A program made the position numbers and the translations under genes. A stretch of 64,000 nucleotides of DNA from CTSoil-075 sp042610375 (GTDB lineage Bacteria; Bacillota; Negativicutes; DSM-13327), in the NCBI RefSeq assembly GCF_042610375.1, contig NZ_JBGJZL010000011.1, positions 62,001 to 126,000 on the forward strand. Reading direction: 5' to 3'. Below, piece after piece: positions 1 to 8,371 of this stretch. The notes under the pieces are model-generated. The model was not told the origin of the DNA. It saw only the letters and a list, made by a program, of their open reading frames with translations, and ran no database searches. Each line of letters opens with the position of its first letter. Position 1 is the first letter of the stretch.

Positions 1-440
1 TCAATACCTAGCTTTTGTGCTGTATGATAGGCTTTCTCCAAAAGCTGAAAACTTGCAGTAGGCGCATAAGTCATGCCTTCAAAACGTTGTAGATTGATAT
101 TAGAATCATGGGATGCAGACATCGCCATGATCACATCTTTTATTTTTACGTTTTCTTGCAATGAACCGCATGTACCAATTCGAATAATATTTTTCACATT
201 ATAACTAGTAATGAGTTCATGAGCATAAATGGATATTGATGGCACTCCCATACCCGATGCTTGAACTGAAATTCTTTTTCCTTTATAAAAACCAGTGTAT
301 CCGTACATGCCCCGCACTTCATTATAGCAAACAGCCTTCTGTAAAAATTTTTCTGCAATAAACTTTGCTCTTAGTGGATCTCCTGGCATTAATACCGTAC
401 TTGCGATATCACCTTGCTCAGCATTAATATGTATACTCAT
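1..440 (-). CDS. deoD: Purine nucleoside phosphorylase DeoD (5' part, cut by window edge)
   Basis: Only the first 146 codons are present; the gene runs off the left edge. It reads leftwards from an ATG at 438-440, with a GGAGGA ribosome site about 8 bases upstream. The protein begins MSIHINAEQGDIASTVLMPG, and MPGDPLRAKFIAE (about residues 18-30), RGMYGYTGFYKG and RIGTCGS are the phosphate- and nucleoside-binding segments of the hexameric DeoD family. Members phosphorolyse (deoxy)inosine, guanosine or adenosine to free base and (deoxy)ribose-1-phosphate in purine salvage. It has its own promoter just upstream. The C-terminal substrate residues cannot be checked here. Confidence 0.93.
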   Translation of the reverse strand, partial: MSIHINAEQGDIASTVLMPGDPLRAKFIAEKFLQKAVCYNEVRGMYGYTGFYKGKRISVQASGMGVPSISIYAHELITSYNVKNIIRIGTCGSLQENVKIKDVIMAMSASHDSNINLQRFEGMTYAPTASFQLLEKAYHTAQKLGI

Positions 441-473
441 TGATTCAGCCTCCTCCATTTTGATTATGTAAAT

Positions 474-503
474 ATTATATAGTCTTTACTAACTATTATA
501 CAA
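474..503 (-). promoter_or_regulatory. Sigma-A-type promoter of deoD
   Basis: On the minus strand a TTGTAT -35 (498-503) and a perfect TATAAT -10 (474-479) are separated by 18 bases, about 35 bases upstream of the deoD start. Confidence 0.6.
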
Positions 504-540
504 CCAAATTCCTTATTTAGGTGTTTCTCATCTTATTTTC

Positions 541-1110
541 CTAATACCCCATTTCTTTTTGTAACTGACTATAATTTTGCGCTACACCATTTACATGATT
601 TTTCGTTTCAGAATAAGGTGGAATTCCTTGATACTTTATAACAGATTCTGGTCCAGCATTATAGGCTGCTACTGCGTAGGTAGTCCCCCAGTCACCTGCT
701 TGATTAAATCTAGCCAGTTGAACAGCTAAATATTTTATGCCACCTTCTATATTTTGTGCTGGATCAGCAGGATCGAATCCTAGCCCAGCAGCTGTTTCTG
801 GTTGCAATTGAGCAATTCCAACTGCCCCAGTCCGAGAATAAGCAGCCATATTGAATCCTGATTCTTGTTGAAATAATGCTGTAACTAAAAGTGGGTCTAG
901 TGCATATTGTCCTGAATAGTAAAGAATGGCTTGAGCAATCCAAGCCGACCACTCGGACCCCATCGGACTACGTTCTGCAATATGGTGATAAATAACTTGA
1001 TAATACGAGTCATAAGAGTTGTTTGCTTTCCCACTAGCAAAGACAGTCACACTCATTACATTCAGTATAAATAATCCTACGATAAATAATATAGAAACTC
1101 TACGGGACAT
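541..1110 (-). CDS. Secreted lytic transglycosylase (SLT/GEWL fold)
   Basis: A 189-residue protein with an N-terminal signal peptide (about residues 1-26, ending VFASG) followed by one lytic transglycosylase domain. The catalytic Glu lies in QQESGFN (E83); GAVGIAQLQPETA (95-107) and AAYNAGP (148-154) are the usual active-site blocks. Such enzymes cleave the MurNAc-GlcNAc bond of peptidoglycan outside the membrane to form 1,6-anhydroMurNAc. There is no LysM or other binding domain, so it is a minimal, MltC/Slt-like form of the kind found near flagellar or sporulation genes in Firmicutes. The ATG at 1110 has AAGGAGG upstream. It is monocistronic between deoD and the RND operon. Confidence 0.88.
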   Translation of the reverse strand: MSRRVSILFIVGLFILNVMSVTVFASGKANNSYDSYYQVIYHHIAERSPMGSEWSAWIAQAILYYSGQYALDPLLVTALFQQESGFNMAAYSRTGAVGIAQLQPETAAGLGFDPADPAQNIEGGIKYLAVQLARFNQAGDWGTTYAVAAYNAGPESVIKYQGIPPYSETKNHVNGVAQNYSQLQKEMGY

Positions 1111-1238
1111 CTTTTTATCCTCCTTGGCGCAAACGACATCATATACATTTACAACTGATTATAAATGACTTCGCCAAACAATTCCTACAACCTGCTAACT
1201 AGTTGTATTTCTCACAATGATTAACTCTTGATTCAGCA

Positions 1239-1286
1239 GCAAAGACCTACAGATCGCATGCGCCGTCTGTAGGTCTTTGCTTTTTT
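1239..1286 (+). terminator. Strong hairpin with T-run on the plus strand
   Basis: A perfect 15-bp stem (1239-1253 with 1266-1280) with a 12-base loop, followed by TTTTTT on the plus strand. It lies between the end of the RND pump gene (minus strand, stop at 1306) and the start of the transglycosylase gene. It probably ends the RND transcript, although the T-run points the other way. Confidence 0.6.
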
Positions 1287-1305
1287 ATGAAACTGTATCT
1301 TTTCA

Positions 1306-4300
1306 TCACTTACGTTTTTGTAATTGATTAATCATCAAGTATACAACTGGCACAACCACCAATGTGAGTATGGTGGACGTAATAAGGCCACCAACCAGCA
1401 CTACCCCCATGGACTGACGAAGTTCAGCTCCTGCACCAATCCCTAATGCGATAGGCATCATTCCAAAAATCATTGCTGCAGTGGTCATTAAGATAGGGCG
1501 CAGCCGCACACTACCTGCTTCTATCAACGCTTCAGTGATTTCTTTACCCGTTTCCCTTAGCTGATTTGTATAATCTACTAATAGAATGGCATTTTTAGTC
1601 ACCAATCCCATTAACATAATCACACCAATCAATGACATAATATTCATAGTTTGCCCAGAAATCAATAGGCCTAAAATAGCACCTACTAATGAAAATGGCA
1701 GGGATAACATAATGGTCAGAGGATGAATAAAGCTTTCAAATTGGGCAGCAAGTACCATATAAATTAAGATGACTGCCAATCCTAATGACTTTCCAATTTC
1801 CATAAAAGAATCTTGCATCGTTTGGGCTTGTCCAACAAATTTGTAAGAGTATCCGAGAGGCAAATTCATCCCTGACATAATTTCTTTCACCTTCGTAATA
1901 ATATCACCTGATGATACCCCTACTACATTGGAATAAACGATCACTTCTCGTTGGCGCATATCTCGATCGATTTCAGTCGGTCCTGATGATAATTTAATCT
2001 CTGCAACGTCTCCCAATCTAATAAACTGTCCAGACTTTGCAGCAATCTGCAAATTAGCCACATCATCAATACTCTGCCGATGTTCAGACGCCAACCGTAC
2101 CTTAATATTGTAATCTTTATCTCCAGCATTATATTTATTTCTAGTATTAATTCCTAGAAAAGCTGATTGAACTGTATTTGCCACTACGGTTGCATCAAGT
2201 CCCGCATCATTGACCCGTACAGAATTCAGTGTAATCTGCACTTCTGGAGATGACTGTTCACTTGATATATCAACATCAGCAGTACCGGGAATCTGTTTGA
2301 TTTTTCCCGCTAGTTCCTGAGCTGTATGAGTCAACACTTCAAGATCAGGTCCCCGCAGAGCAAGTTGTACTGGCCTAGCATCACCACGCCCCATACCTTG
2401 ACTATTTTGTACAGCAACTTTTAAGTCGCCAAAATTACGAAATTTTAATCTTAGCTCATCCATAATTTTATCCATTGATCGTGATCGTTGATCAGTAGCA
2501 ACCAACTTTACACCGATCGTCGCTTTATTCCCTTGATTACCAGGCCCCACAGTCAATACAGCAGATTCCAATTCTGGTATCCCTGTTACCTCTTTCTCAA
2601 TTGGGGCAACAAGCCTCTGCATTTTTTCAAAAGCTGTACCTGCTGGCGCTGTCATCATAATACTAAATTCCCCTGAATCATAGGTGGGTTGAAACTCAGT
2701 ACCAATAAAGGGCAATAATAATCCATTGATAAGCAGGGAAGCTACTGCAATCACTACAATTTTTTTCGGTCGATGTAGTGCCCAGATTAAAACGTTTTTG
2801 TAGTTTTCCTGCACTACTAGAAAACCGTTCTCCCAATATTCCAAGAAAGTTTGTAGTATTTTGCGCCAACCGTGGAGTATCGGTTTATCATGTTCTGGTT
2901 TTTTTAGCCAGTAGGCTGATAATGTTGGCGTCAAAGTAAAAGCTACAAACAAGGAAAAAGTTACAGCAAAGGCTACTGTTAAACCAAATTGTTTGAAATA
3001 TTGACCAACAATCCCGCCCATACTGCCCACAGGTACAAATACAGCTAAGATAGATAAAGTGGTAGCCATAACCGCCAAAGCAATTTCTGAAGTACCATCT
3101 CGCGCTGCCTCTAAAGCTGATTTACCAGCTTCCATGTGCCGATAAATATTTTCAATAACAACAATGGCATCATCAATTAAAATGCCGACAGCCAAACTAA
3201 GTCCCATCAAAGACATATTATTCAACGTGAAATGCATATTTTTTAATAAGAAAAACGTTGCAATCACTGAAGTCGGAATCGCAATCGCACCAATCATAGT
3301 CGCCCGAGTATTTTGCAAAAACAAAAAGGTGATGACAACAGCTAAAAACCCACCAAAAATCATAGACATCATAACATCGTCTACACTGCTTTTGATATAC
3401 ACTGCTGTATCACGAGTGACCGAAACTTTTATATCTGGCGGCAATAATTTTTGCACTTTGTCCATGGCACTTTTAGCACGCTCAGCTACATCTACCGTAT
3501 TTGTCCCTGATTGTTTTTGTATAGCAACCATCACACTCGGCACTCCATTTGTACGCACTAAGGAACGCTGTTCAGCAAAGCTATCAACGATATCTCCTAC
3601 ATCACTCAGCTTAATCAAACGGCCATCCTGGTTAGCAATGATGAGATTTTTAATATCATCAACACTTTTATATTGCCCGATTGTCCGAACTGTTAACTGA
3701 GTTCCTTTTTCAGTGATATCTCCTCCAGGAGCATTCAAATTTTGATTATTGATACCATCAATAATTTGTTGCATGGTAATTTTATAAACTGCTAATTTCT
3801 TAGAATCTACCTGCACTTGGATCTCACGTTCTGTAGCACCTGTAATACTCACATCAGCAACGCCATCAATACGTTGCAATTCATCTTTTACTACATCAAC
3901 AGCTAATTTTCTTATTTCTCCGGGACTTCGGGTATTTGACAGCATACTAAAATATAAAACAGGGGCAGCCCCCATATCAAACCGTTGAATGGTCGGTTCA
4001 TCAATCTGATCAGGAAGTCTTTTACGGACAGTTGCCACTTTTTCTCGCACTTCATTTGCTGCAAGTTTAGGATCAGTCCCAAACTCAAATTCGATCGTTG
4101 TTTGAGAAACCCCTTCCTTTGTTACTGAAGTTAAATTTTTGATACCTGAAAGGGAACTTACGACATCCTCAATCGGTTTCGTTACCAAACTTTCCATTTC
4201 TTCCGGTGAAGCACCAGCATAACTAACAGATACATTGACAAGAGGAAAATCAACATCAGGATTAAGATCAATCCCCAGACTCGGATAGGCTCCTAAACCA

Positions 4301-4371
4301 AATACTACCAATAGCATAACCAGCATCGTTGTAAATACAGGACGTTTAATGAACGTTATAATCCCTCCCAT
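1306..4371 (-). CDS. RND efflux transporter, HAE1/AcrB type
   Basis: A 1021-residue inner-membrane proton/drug antiporter of the hydrophobe/amphiphile efflux-1 family, at the normal family length. It shows the duplicated architecture: TM1 at about residues 10-30, a large periplasmic porter loop, TM2-6, then a second periplasmic loop and TM8-12. The proton-relay Asp pair is present in GILIDDAIVVIEN (near residue 400), and MLMGLVTKNAILLVDYTN lies in the second membrane half. It is translationally coupled to the adaptor gene upstream by a TAATG overlap. An RND pump with a separate adaptor implies an outer membrane, which fits a diderm Firmicute. No TolC-like gene is adjacent, so an outer-membrane partner must be encoded elsewhere. 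The substrate cannot be told from sequence. Confidence 0.95.
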   Translation of the reverse strand: MGGIITFIKRPVFTTMLVMLLVVFGLGAYPSLGIDLNPDVDFPLVNVSVSYAGASPEEMESLVTKPIEDVVSSLSGIKNLTSVTKEGVSQTTIEFEFGTDPKLAANEVREKVATVRKRLPDQIDEPTIQRFDMGAAPVLYFSMLSNTRSPGEIRKLAVDVVKDELQRIDGVADVSITGATEREIQVQVDSKKLAVYKITMQQIIDGINNQNLNAPGGDITEKGTQLTVRTIGQYKSVDDIKNLIIANQDGRLIKLSDVGDIVDSFAEQRSLVRTNGVPSVMVAIQKQSGTNTVDVAERAKSAMDKVQKLLPPDIKVSVTRDTAVYIKSSVDDVMMSMIFGGFLAVVITFLFLQNTRATMIGAIAIPTSVIATFFLLKNMHFTLNNMSLMGLSLAVGILIDDAIVVIENIYRHMEAGKSALEAARDGTSEIALAVMATTLSILAVFVPVGSMGGIVGQYFKQFGLTVAFAVTFSLFVAFTLTPTLSAYWLKKPEHDKPILHGWRKILQTFLEYWENGFLVVQENYKNVLIWALHRPKKIVVIAVASLLINGLLLPFIGTEFQPTYDSGEFSIMMTAPAGTAFEKMQRLVAPIEKEVTGIPELESAVLTVGPGNQGNKATIGVKLVATDQRSRSMDKIMDELRLKFRNFGDLKVAVQNSQGMGRGDARPVQLALRGPDLEVLTHTAQELAGKIKQIPGTADVDISSEQSSPEVQITLNSVRVNDAGLDATVVANTVQSAFLGINTRNKYNAGDKDYNIKVRLASEHRQSIDDVANLQIAAKSGQFIRLGDVAEIKLSSGPTEIDRDMRQREVIVYSNVVGVSSGDIITKVKEIMSGMNLPLGYSYKFVGQAQTMQDSFMEIGKSLGLAVILIYMVLAAQFESFIHPLTIMLSLPFSLVGAILGLLISGQTMNIMSLIGVIMLMGLVTKNAILLVDYTNQLRETGKEITEALIEAGSVRLRPILMTTAAMIFGMMPIALGIGAGAELRQSMGVVLVGGLITSTILTLVVVPVVYLMINQLQKRK

Positions 4372-5498
4372 TACTGTCCACCATCCTTCACTGCACTGAC
4401 TTCAATGCCATCCTTTATTTTATTTTGTCCTTCCACTACAATACGTTCCCCTTGTTTTACCCCATCAAGAACTTCTGCTACACCACCACCAATAAACCCT
4501 AGCTTTAATACACGTTGCTGTACTTTATTGTCATCTCCAAGAACAAATACTGTTTTTTGATCCTCTCGCATAACCAAAGCACTTTCAGGAATAACCACTG
4601 CATTAGGATGTGGCTTAATCGGCACTCCTATTTTAGCAAACATCCCAGCCTTTAATAGACCTTGCTCATTGTCAATTGAAATTTCCGCTGTAAAAGTGCG
4701 GGCCGGTAAAGCTGCCACAGGGGAAATACGTACAATACTACCGCTAAATTCTTGCCCACTTAGGGCATCCACCTTAACTGTTACACTGGATCCCACTTTC
4801 AATTCTGCGACCTGAGCCTCACCGATCGTAGCCTTAGCTAATAAAGTAGATAAATCAGCTACTGTAATAATAGGAGCTCCGACTCGTGTAAAAGTTCCAG
4901 ACTGTACATATCTTTTGGTCACTACACCGCCACGAGGCGTTACAACAGTCCCATTATTTAATTTTTCTTGCGCCTGCCTTACAGTTCCCTCTGCAGCCCG
5001 CACTTGTCCACTTGCTGCATCTCGTTTTGTTCTCGCATTATCAAGAAGCTGTGCCGATACTGCACCTTGAGAAGCTAAAGCACTATATCGATTATAGTCT
5101 AACTCTGCCTGTTCCAAACTAGACTGAGCGACAGATAGATTCCCCTGAGCTTGTAACACTTGTGCTGATAACTCATTCGTATCGAGTGTCGCTACGACAG
5201 CACCAGCCTCAACACGATCGCCCTCTGCTACCTGAAGAGTATCGATCCGGCTATCAACTTTGGCGGAAATATCCGTACTCCATACTGGTTCTAACCCCGC
5301 TGAAAATTCGGCTACTGGTATCATATCACGCACTTCTACTGTAGCAACCTGAACAGCAACGCCTTTACTTTGAGACATTTTAGCAGTTCGTTCTTTGCTT
5401 ACAGATAGATTTTGATAGATTCGGTATCCAATAATACTTGAAAATACAACCATGACCATAATTACAATGGAAAGTTTCTTGCGTTTTTGTAGAAGCAT
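4371..5498 (-). CDS. RND efflux periplasmic adaptor (membrane fusion protein)
   Basis: A 375-residue adaptor of the HlyD/AcrA family, first gene of the pump operon. An N-terminal membrane anchor spans about residues 10-27. Then follow a lipoyl-like half motif (STDISAKVDSRIDTLQVAEG), an alpha-hairpin rich in Gln/Ala heptads (about 105-165), the second lipoyl half (VVTPRGGVVTKRYVQSG) and a beta-barrel (about 205-290). The ATG at 5498 is preferred over an in-frame TTG one codon upstream; AAAGGTGAG provides the ribosome site. The 50-bp palindrome directly upstream probably holds the operator for the whole operon. No regulator gene is adjacent. Confidence 0.92.
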   Translation of the reverse strand: MLLQKRKKLSIVIMVMVVFSSIIGYRIYQNLSVSKERTAKMSQSKGVAVQVATVEVRDMIPVAEFSAGLEPVWSTDISAKVDSRIDTLQVAEGDRVEAGAVVATLDTNELSAQVLQAQGNLSVAQSSLEQAELDYNRYSALASQGAVSAQLLDNARTKRDAASGQVRAAEGTVRQAQEKLNNGTVVTPRGGVVTKRYVQSGTFTRVGAPIITVADLSTLLAKATIGEAQVAELKVGSSVTVKVDALSGQEFSGSIVRISPVAALPARTFTAEISIDNEQGLLKAGMFAKIGVPIKPHPNAVVIPESALVMREDQKTVFVLGDDNKVQQRVLKLGFIGGGVAEVLDGVKQGERIVVEGQNKIKDGIEVSAVKDGGQ

Positions 5499-5520
5499 CA
5501 AACTCTCACCTTTCTTACTA

Positions 5521-5570
5521 AAAATGATATAATCAAAATGACTATATAGTCATTTTGATTATATCATTTT
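5521..5570. promoter_or_regulatory. Perfect 50-bp palindrome upstream of the RND operon
   Basis: Every base from 5521 to 5545 pairs with 5546 to 5570. The centre is TGACTATATAGTCA, a TetR/MarR-style operator core. On the minus strand the outer arm contains TATAAT, usable as a -10, so a bound repressor would cover the promoter and start site. It ends about 23 bases before the adaptor start codon. No TetR or MarR gene is adjacent, so the cognate regulator is not identified. Confidence 0.7.
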
Positions 5571-5658
5571 AGTTTGCTTTTTGATATATTTTTTCATATT
5601 TAAAGTATATCAAAATAAAAACAATCGTGTATCACACAATTATACTTTCTGATTTCGC

Positions 5659-5701
5659 AAAAAAATAGGATCTACTACTTTTTTAAAGCAATAGATCCTA
5701 T
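5659..5701 (-). terminator. Terminator of the AI-2E family permease gene
   Basis: ATAGGATCTA (5665-5674) pairs with TAGATCCTAT (5692-5701). On the minus strand the hairpin is followed by a T-run (A-run 5659-5664 on the plus strand), about 20 bases after the stop codon of the permease gene. Confidence 0.8.
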
Positions 5702-5721
5702 CGATATGAACTTCAAAATGA

Positions 5722-6771
5722 TTAGCAGACTCTATCACCCTTTTCTTGCCCTAGCAAATGCAGTAACCAGACTCGCCCCACCGCTACAGTAGGTACCGCA
5801 AACAACATACCAGTAACTCCAAACAGATGACCAAATAATAAAATGGCAACCATAATAAATAAAGGATGTACCTTAATCGCCTTACCAACTACCTTAGGAT
5901 AGATAATATTATGATTTACTTTTAATAAAATCACATAAAATAACAATACCTTTAACGCCAATAAGGGGGAATAAGATAAGGCTACCAAAGTGCCAGGTAC
6001 AGTTGCAATCACGGTGCCAATAACAGGCACAAATTCTGACAGCGCAGATACGACCGCCAAAATATGTGCATAAGGTAAACCGAAAATGGACATTCCTATA
6101 AATACCACAATACCTGAAACGAGAGAAATGAGCATTTGTCCTCTGATATAACTGCCAAGCACTCTGCCAACATCACCTAAAAAAGGGGAAATCTTTCCGA
6201 CCTGCACTGGTGATAAAAACTTCCCGATGGAAGTCGCAATTCTTCTCCCATCTTTTAATAAATAAAAAGTTAAAAAAGGCACTGCAATCATTTCAGCGAC
6301 TCCAGAAAAAGTACGGATGAGAGGGACAATGGATTCTTTAACAATATCCACGCCAAAAACAACAGCATCATGTAGAACTTGATTGCCATAATCCATGAAT
6401 TCTGGCGGCAGACCACGTAATAAAGCCGAAGAATCAAATTGAGCGACAACCGCTGGAAATTCTCTTACAAACCCTGCTAAATCTGGAAGAATAGTATGAA
6501 AAAATAAACTGGCTACCACGACTAAGATACCAAAAAAAGCAAATAAAACGAGCAAGACTGCTACGCTATGTGATACACAGCGAGAAACTCTAAAGACCGC
6601 TGGATCAAGCAGAATGAATAATAAGGCTGTAATAAACAAAAGAATCAATAAAGACTTAGCAAATATATACAAAATCGATACAATCATTATAAAAATAGTA
6701 AATAAAATAAAAATTGGATCTTTCCACACACTTTGTGTTTTTATACCTAGACGATCAATATCATTTATCAC
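5722..6771 (-). CDS. AI-2E family transporter (PF01594-type permease)
   Basis: A 349-residue membrane protein with about eight transmembrane helices. The family signature is in the second half: FYLLKDGRR, GSYIRGQMLISLVSGI, SEFVPVIGTVIATVPG and the C-terminal block HPLFIMVAILLFGHLFGVTG. Members are proposed to export the quorum signal AI-2 or act as Na+/H+ antiporters or metabolite exporters; the substrate here is open. The start is a GTG at 6771 with GAGGGGG eight bases upstream; no better ATG exists. It is a single-gene unit with its own terminator. Confidence 0.9.
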   Translation of the reverse strand: MINDIDRLGIKTQSVWKDPIFILFTIFIMIVSILYIFAKSLLILLFITALLFILLDPAVFRVSRCVSHSVAVLLVLFAFFGILVVVASLFFHTILPDLAGFVREFPAVVAQFDSSALLRGLPPEFMDYGNQVLHDAVVFGVDIVKESIVPLIRTFSGVAEMIAVPFLTFYLLKDGRRIATSIGKFLSPVQVGKISPFLGDVGRVLGSYIRGQMLISLVSGIVVFIGMSIFGLPYAHILAVVSALSEFVPVIGTVIATVPGTLVALSYSPLLALKVLLFYVILLKVNHNIIYPKVVGKAIKVHPLFIMVAILLFGHLFGVTGMLFAVPTVAVGRVWLLHLLGQEKGDRVC

Positions 6772-6979
6772 GGCAATGGCCCCCTCATATTTCGATCACT
6801 ATAACCCTTTCGACTTTATGATTCAACTATCCTGTTTTCATCACCTATAGTAATGATTTTATATTTAATCTCCATCCAAATCAACAAAAAGGATCTGTTT
6901 TTACTCACTGCACACAAGACCGACTCCAGGAAACATAATTAACATTTATATTCTTTTACAACCTTTTTTCAACTATCCC

Positions 6980-7007
6980 TTGACATACTTTATCTGTTTG
7001 TTATAAT
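6980..7007 (+). promoter_or_regulatory. Sigma-A promoter of the aromatic (aro) operon
   Basis: A consensus TTGACA (6980-6985) and a consensus TATAAT (7002-7007) with a 16-base spacer, about 50 bases upstream of the leader-peptide start. It is the only strong plus-strand promoter visible before aroF. Confidence 0.85.
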
Positions 7008-7059
7008 AGAGAGCAAATGACAAAAAATTTATCACTTGTTTTGATTGGAGGACGTTTTC

Positions 7060-7209
7060 ATGTTAACACCTATGCATAAAGTAATGAGACAACAATATTT
7101 TTACTTTTTTAGTTGGAGCTACTTTTTTAGCTTTGACTATTTTTGCTGGGCAAATTTCATGAAACAATTTTCCAATGAGTATCTTGATGCGATCGTATTG
7201 CTAGACTGA
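7060..7209 (+). CDS. Aromatic-rich leader peptide of the aro operon
   Basis: A 49-codon reading frame with a good ribosome site (TTGGAGGA, 8-9 bases before ATG). Residues 13-33, YFYFFSWSYFFSFDYFCWAN plus F, contain 14 aromatic residues in 21, covering Phe, Tyr and Trp; the whole peptide has 16 aromatics in 49. It lies between the promoter and a terminator hairpin placed before aroF. This is the layout of amino-acid biosynthesis leader peptides such as pheL and trpL, where ribosome stalling at codons for a scarce amino acid decides transcription of the structural genes. It has no expected function as a protein. I know of no named family for it. Confidence 0.85.
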   Translation: MLTPMHKVMRQQYFYFFSWSYFFSFDYFCWANFMKQFSNEYLDAIVLLD

Positions 7210-7252
7210 AACTGGCAACTACATATTTTTCGCAAGCATCTTGACAAGACTC
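7177..7252 (+). promoter_or_regulatory. Candidate antiterminator of the aro attenuator
   Basis: GAGT (7177-7180), CTT (7183-7185) and GATGC (7186-7190), near the end of the leader peptide, can pair with ACTC (7249-7252), AAG (7246-7248) and GCATC (7236-7240). This would sequester AAGACTC, the left arm of the terminator. A ribosome stalled in the aromatic block (7096-7158) leaves the 5' strand free; one that reaches the stop at 7207 covers it. The pairing was found by eye and is imperfect (bulges at 7181-7182 and 7241-7245). Confidence 0.55.
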
Positions 7253-7272
7253 AATGGAGTCTTATTTTTTTT
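7246..7272 (+). terminator. Attenuator terminator before aroF
   Basis: AAGACTC (7246-7252) and GAGTCTT (7257-7263) form a perfect 7-bp stem with loop AATG, followed by A and eight T. It sits 36 bases after the leader stop and 47 bases before the aroF start, so it can stop transcription ahead of the operon. Confidence 0.88.
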
Positions 7273-7319
7273 ACTATCATCTAGAAAATTTTCCCACAAA
7301 AAAAGAGGAGGTTTTATTT

Positions 7320-8333
7320 ATGGTTATCGTATTACATCCAACAGCAACACAAGAAAATCTTGAGGAAATCATACGTATTCTAGAAAATAACGACTGTAAA
7401 GCATGTCCAACTTATGGTGAATTTCAAATTATTATTGGTGTTATCGGCAATACACAACAAATTGATCGTGACAGATTGCTAAATAAAAAATATGTAGATA
7501 AAATTTTATCTGTACAACAACCTTACAAAAAAGCAAATCGTATGTTTCATCCTGAAAACAGCCTAATTCAAGTAGGAAACCAAATCATCGGTGGTACACA
7601 ACTTACAATGATCGCCGGTCCATGTTCTGTAGAAAGTGAAGAACAAATTCTTGATATCGCGAAAAAAGTGAAAGCCTCTGGTGCCGGTTTCTTACGTGGC
7701 GGCGCTTATAAACCTCGTACATCACCTTATGCTTTTCAAGGTATGGAAGAAGAAGGACTTGAACTGCTGAAACTTGCGAGAAAAGAAACTGGATTACCAA
7801 TCGTCTCGGAACTCATGTCAATCACTAAAATTGATAAATTCGTTGATGATGTAGATATTATTCAAGTCGGCGCACGTAACATGCAAAATTTTGACTTACT
7901 TAAAGCTCTCGGTCAAACAAATAAGCCTATTTTGCTAAAACGCGGACTCAGTGCTACTTTTGAAGAGCTTCTCATGTCAGCAGAATATATCATGGCTGGC
8001 GGCAACGACAATGTAATTTTGTGCGAACGCGGAATTCGTACCTTTGAAACTTACACACGTAATACCCTTGATCTAAGTGCAGTACTTGCTCTTAAAAGAC
8101 TGAGCCACTTACCAATCATCATTGATCCTAGTCATGCAGCTGGAAAATGGTGGATGGTAGAGGCACTTTCCAAAGCAGCTATCGCTGTCGGAGCCGATGG
8201 ACTCATCATTGAAGTACACAATGACCCAGACAACGCCGTTTGTGATGGTAAACAATCCATTACGACAGAACGTTTCGCAGCTTTAATGGAACCTTTACGC
8301 TTAATTGCTCAAATTGATAACCGAAACTTCTAA
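7320..8333 (+). CDS. aroF: 3-deoxy-7-phosphoheptulonate (DAHP) synthase, type I-beta
   Basis: Condenses phosphoenolpyruvate and erythrose-4-phosphate, the first step of the shikimate pathway. The 337-residue protein has an N-terminal ferredoxin-like (ACT-like) regulatory domain (about residues 1-70) typical of the Thermotoga-type enzyme, then the barrel with GPCSVES (100-106), the KPRTSPYAFQG loop, the GLSATFEELLMSAEYI region and DPSHAAG. The start is the ATG at 7320 behind AAGAGGAGG. An in-frame ATG at 7254 lies inside the terminator loop and is rejected. As first gene after the attenuator it is the logical control point. Feedback inhibition through the N-terminal domain is known for relatives but not shown here. 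Confidence 0.96.
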   Translation: MVIVLHPTATQENLEEIIRILENNDCKACPTYGEFQIIIGVIGNTQQIDRDRLLNKKYVDKILSVQQPYKKANRMFHPENSLIQVGNQIIGGTQLTMIAGPCSVESEEQILDIAKKVKASGAGFLRGGAYKPRTSPYAFQGMEEEGLELLKLARKETGLPIVSELMSITKIDKFVDDVDIIQVGARNMQNFDLLKALGQTNKPILLKRGLSATFEELLMSAEYIMAGGNDNVILCERGIRTFETYTRNTLDLSAVLALKRLSHLPIIIDPSHAAGKWWMVEALSKAAIAVGADGLIIEVHNDPDNAVCDGKQSITTERFAALMEPLRLIAQIDNRNF

Positions 8334-8371
8334 AGAAAAGCCTTTTGTTTAGAATGAAGGAGGAATTTTCA

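Noticed and set aside
3164..3700. 178-codon plus-strand open frame inside the RND pump gene
   Set aside because: Antisense shadow of a strongly conserved gene, no ribosome site and no family match.
7254..7319. In-frame N-terminal extension of aroF starting with ATG at 7254
   Set aside because: The ATG lies in the terminator loop with no ribosome site, and the extension encodes the T-run; AAGAGGAGG before 7320 marks the real start.
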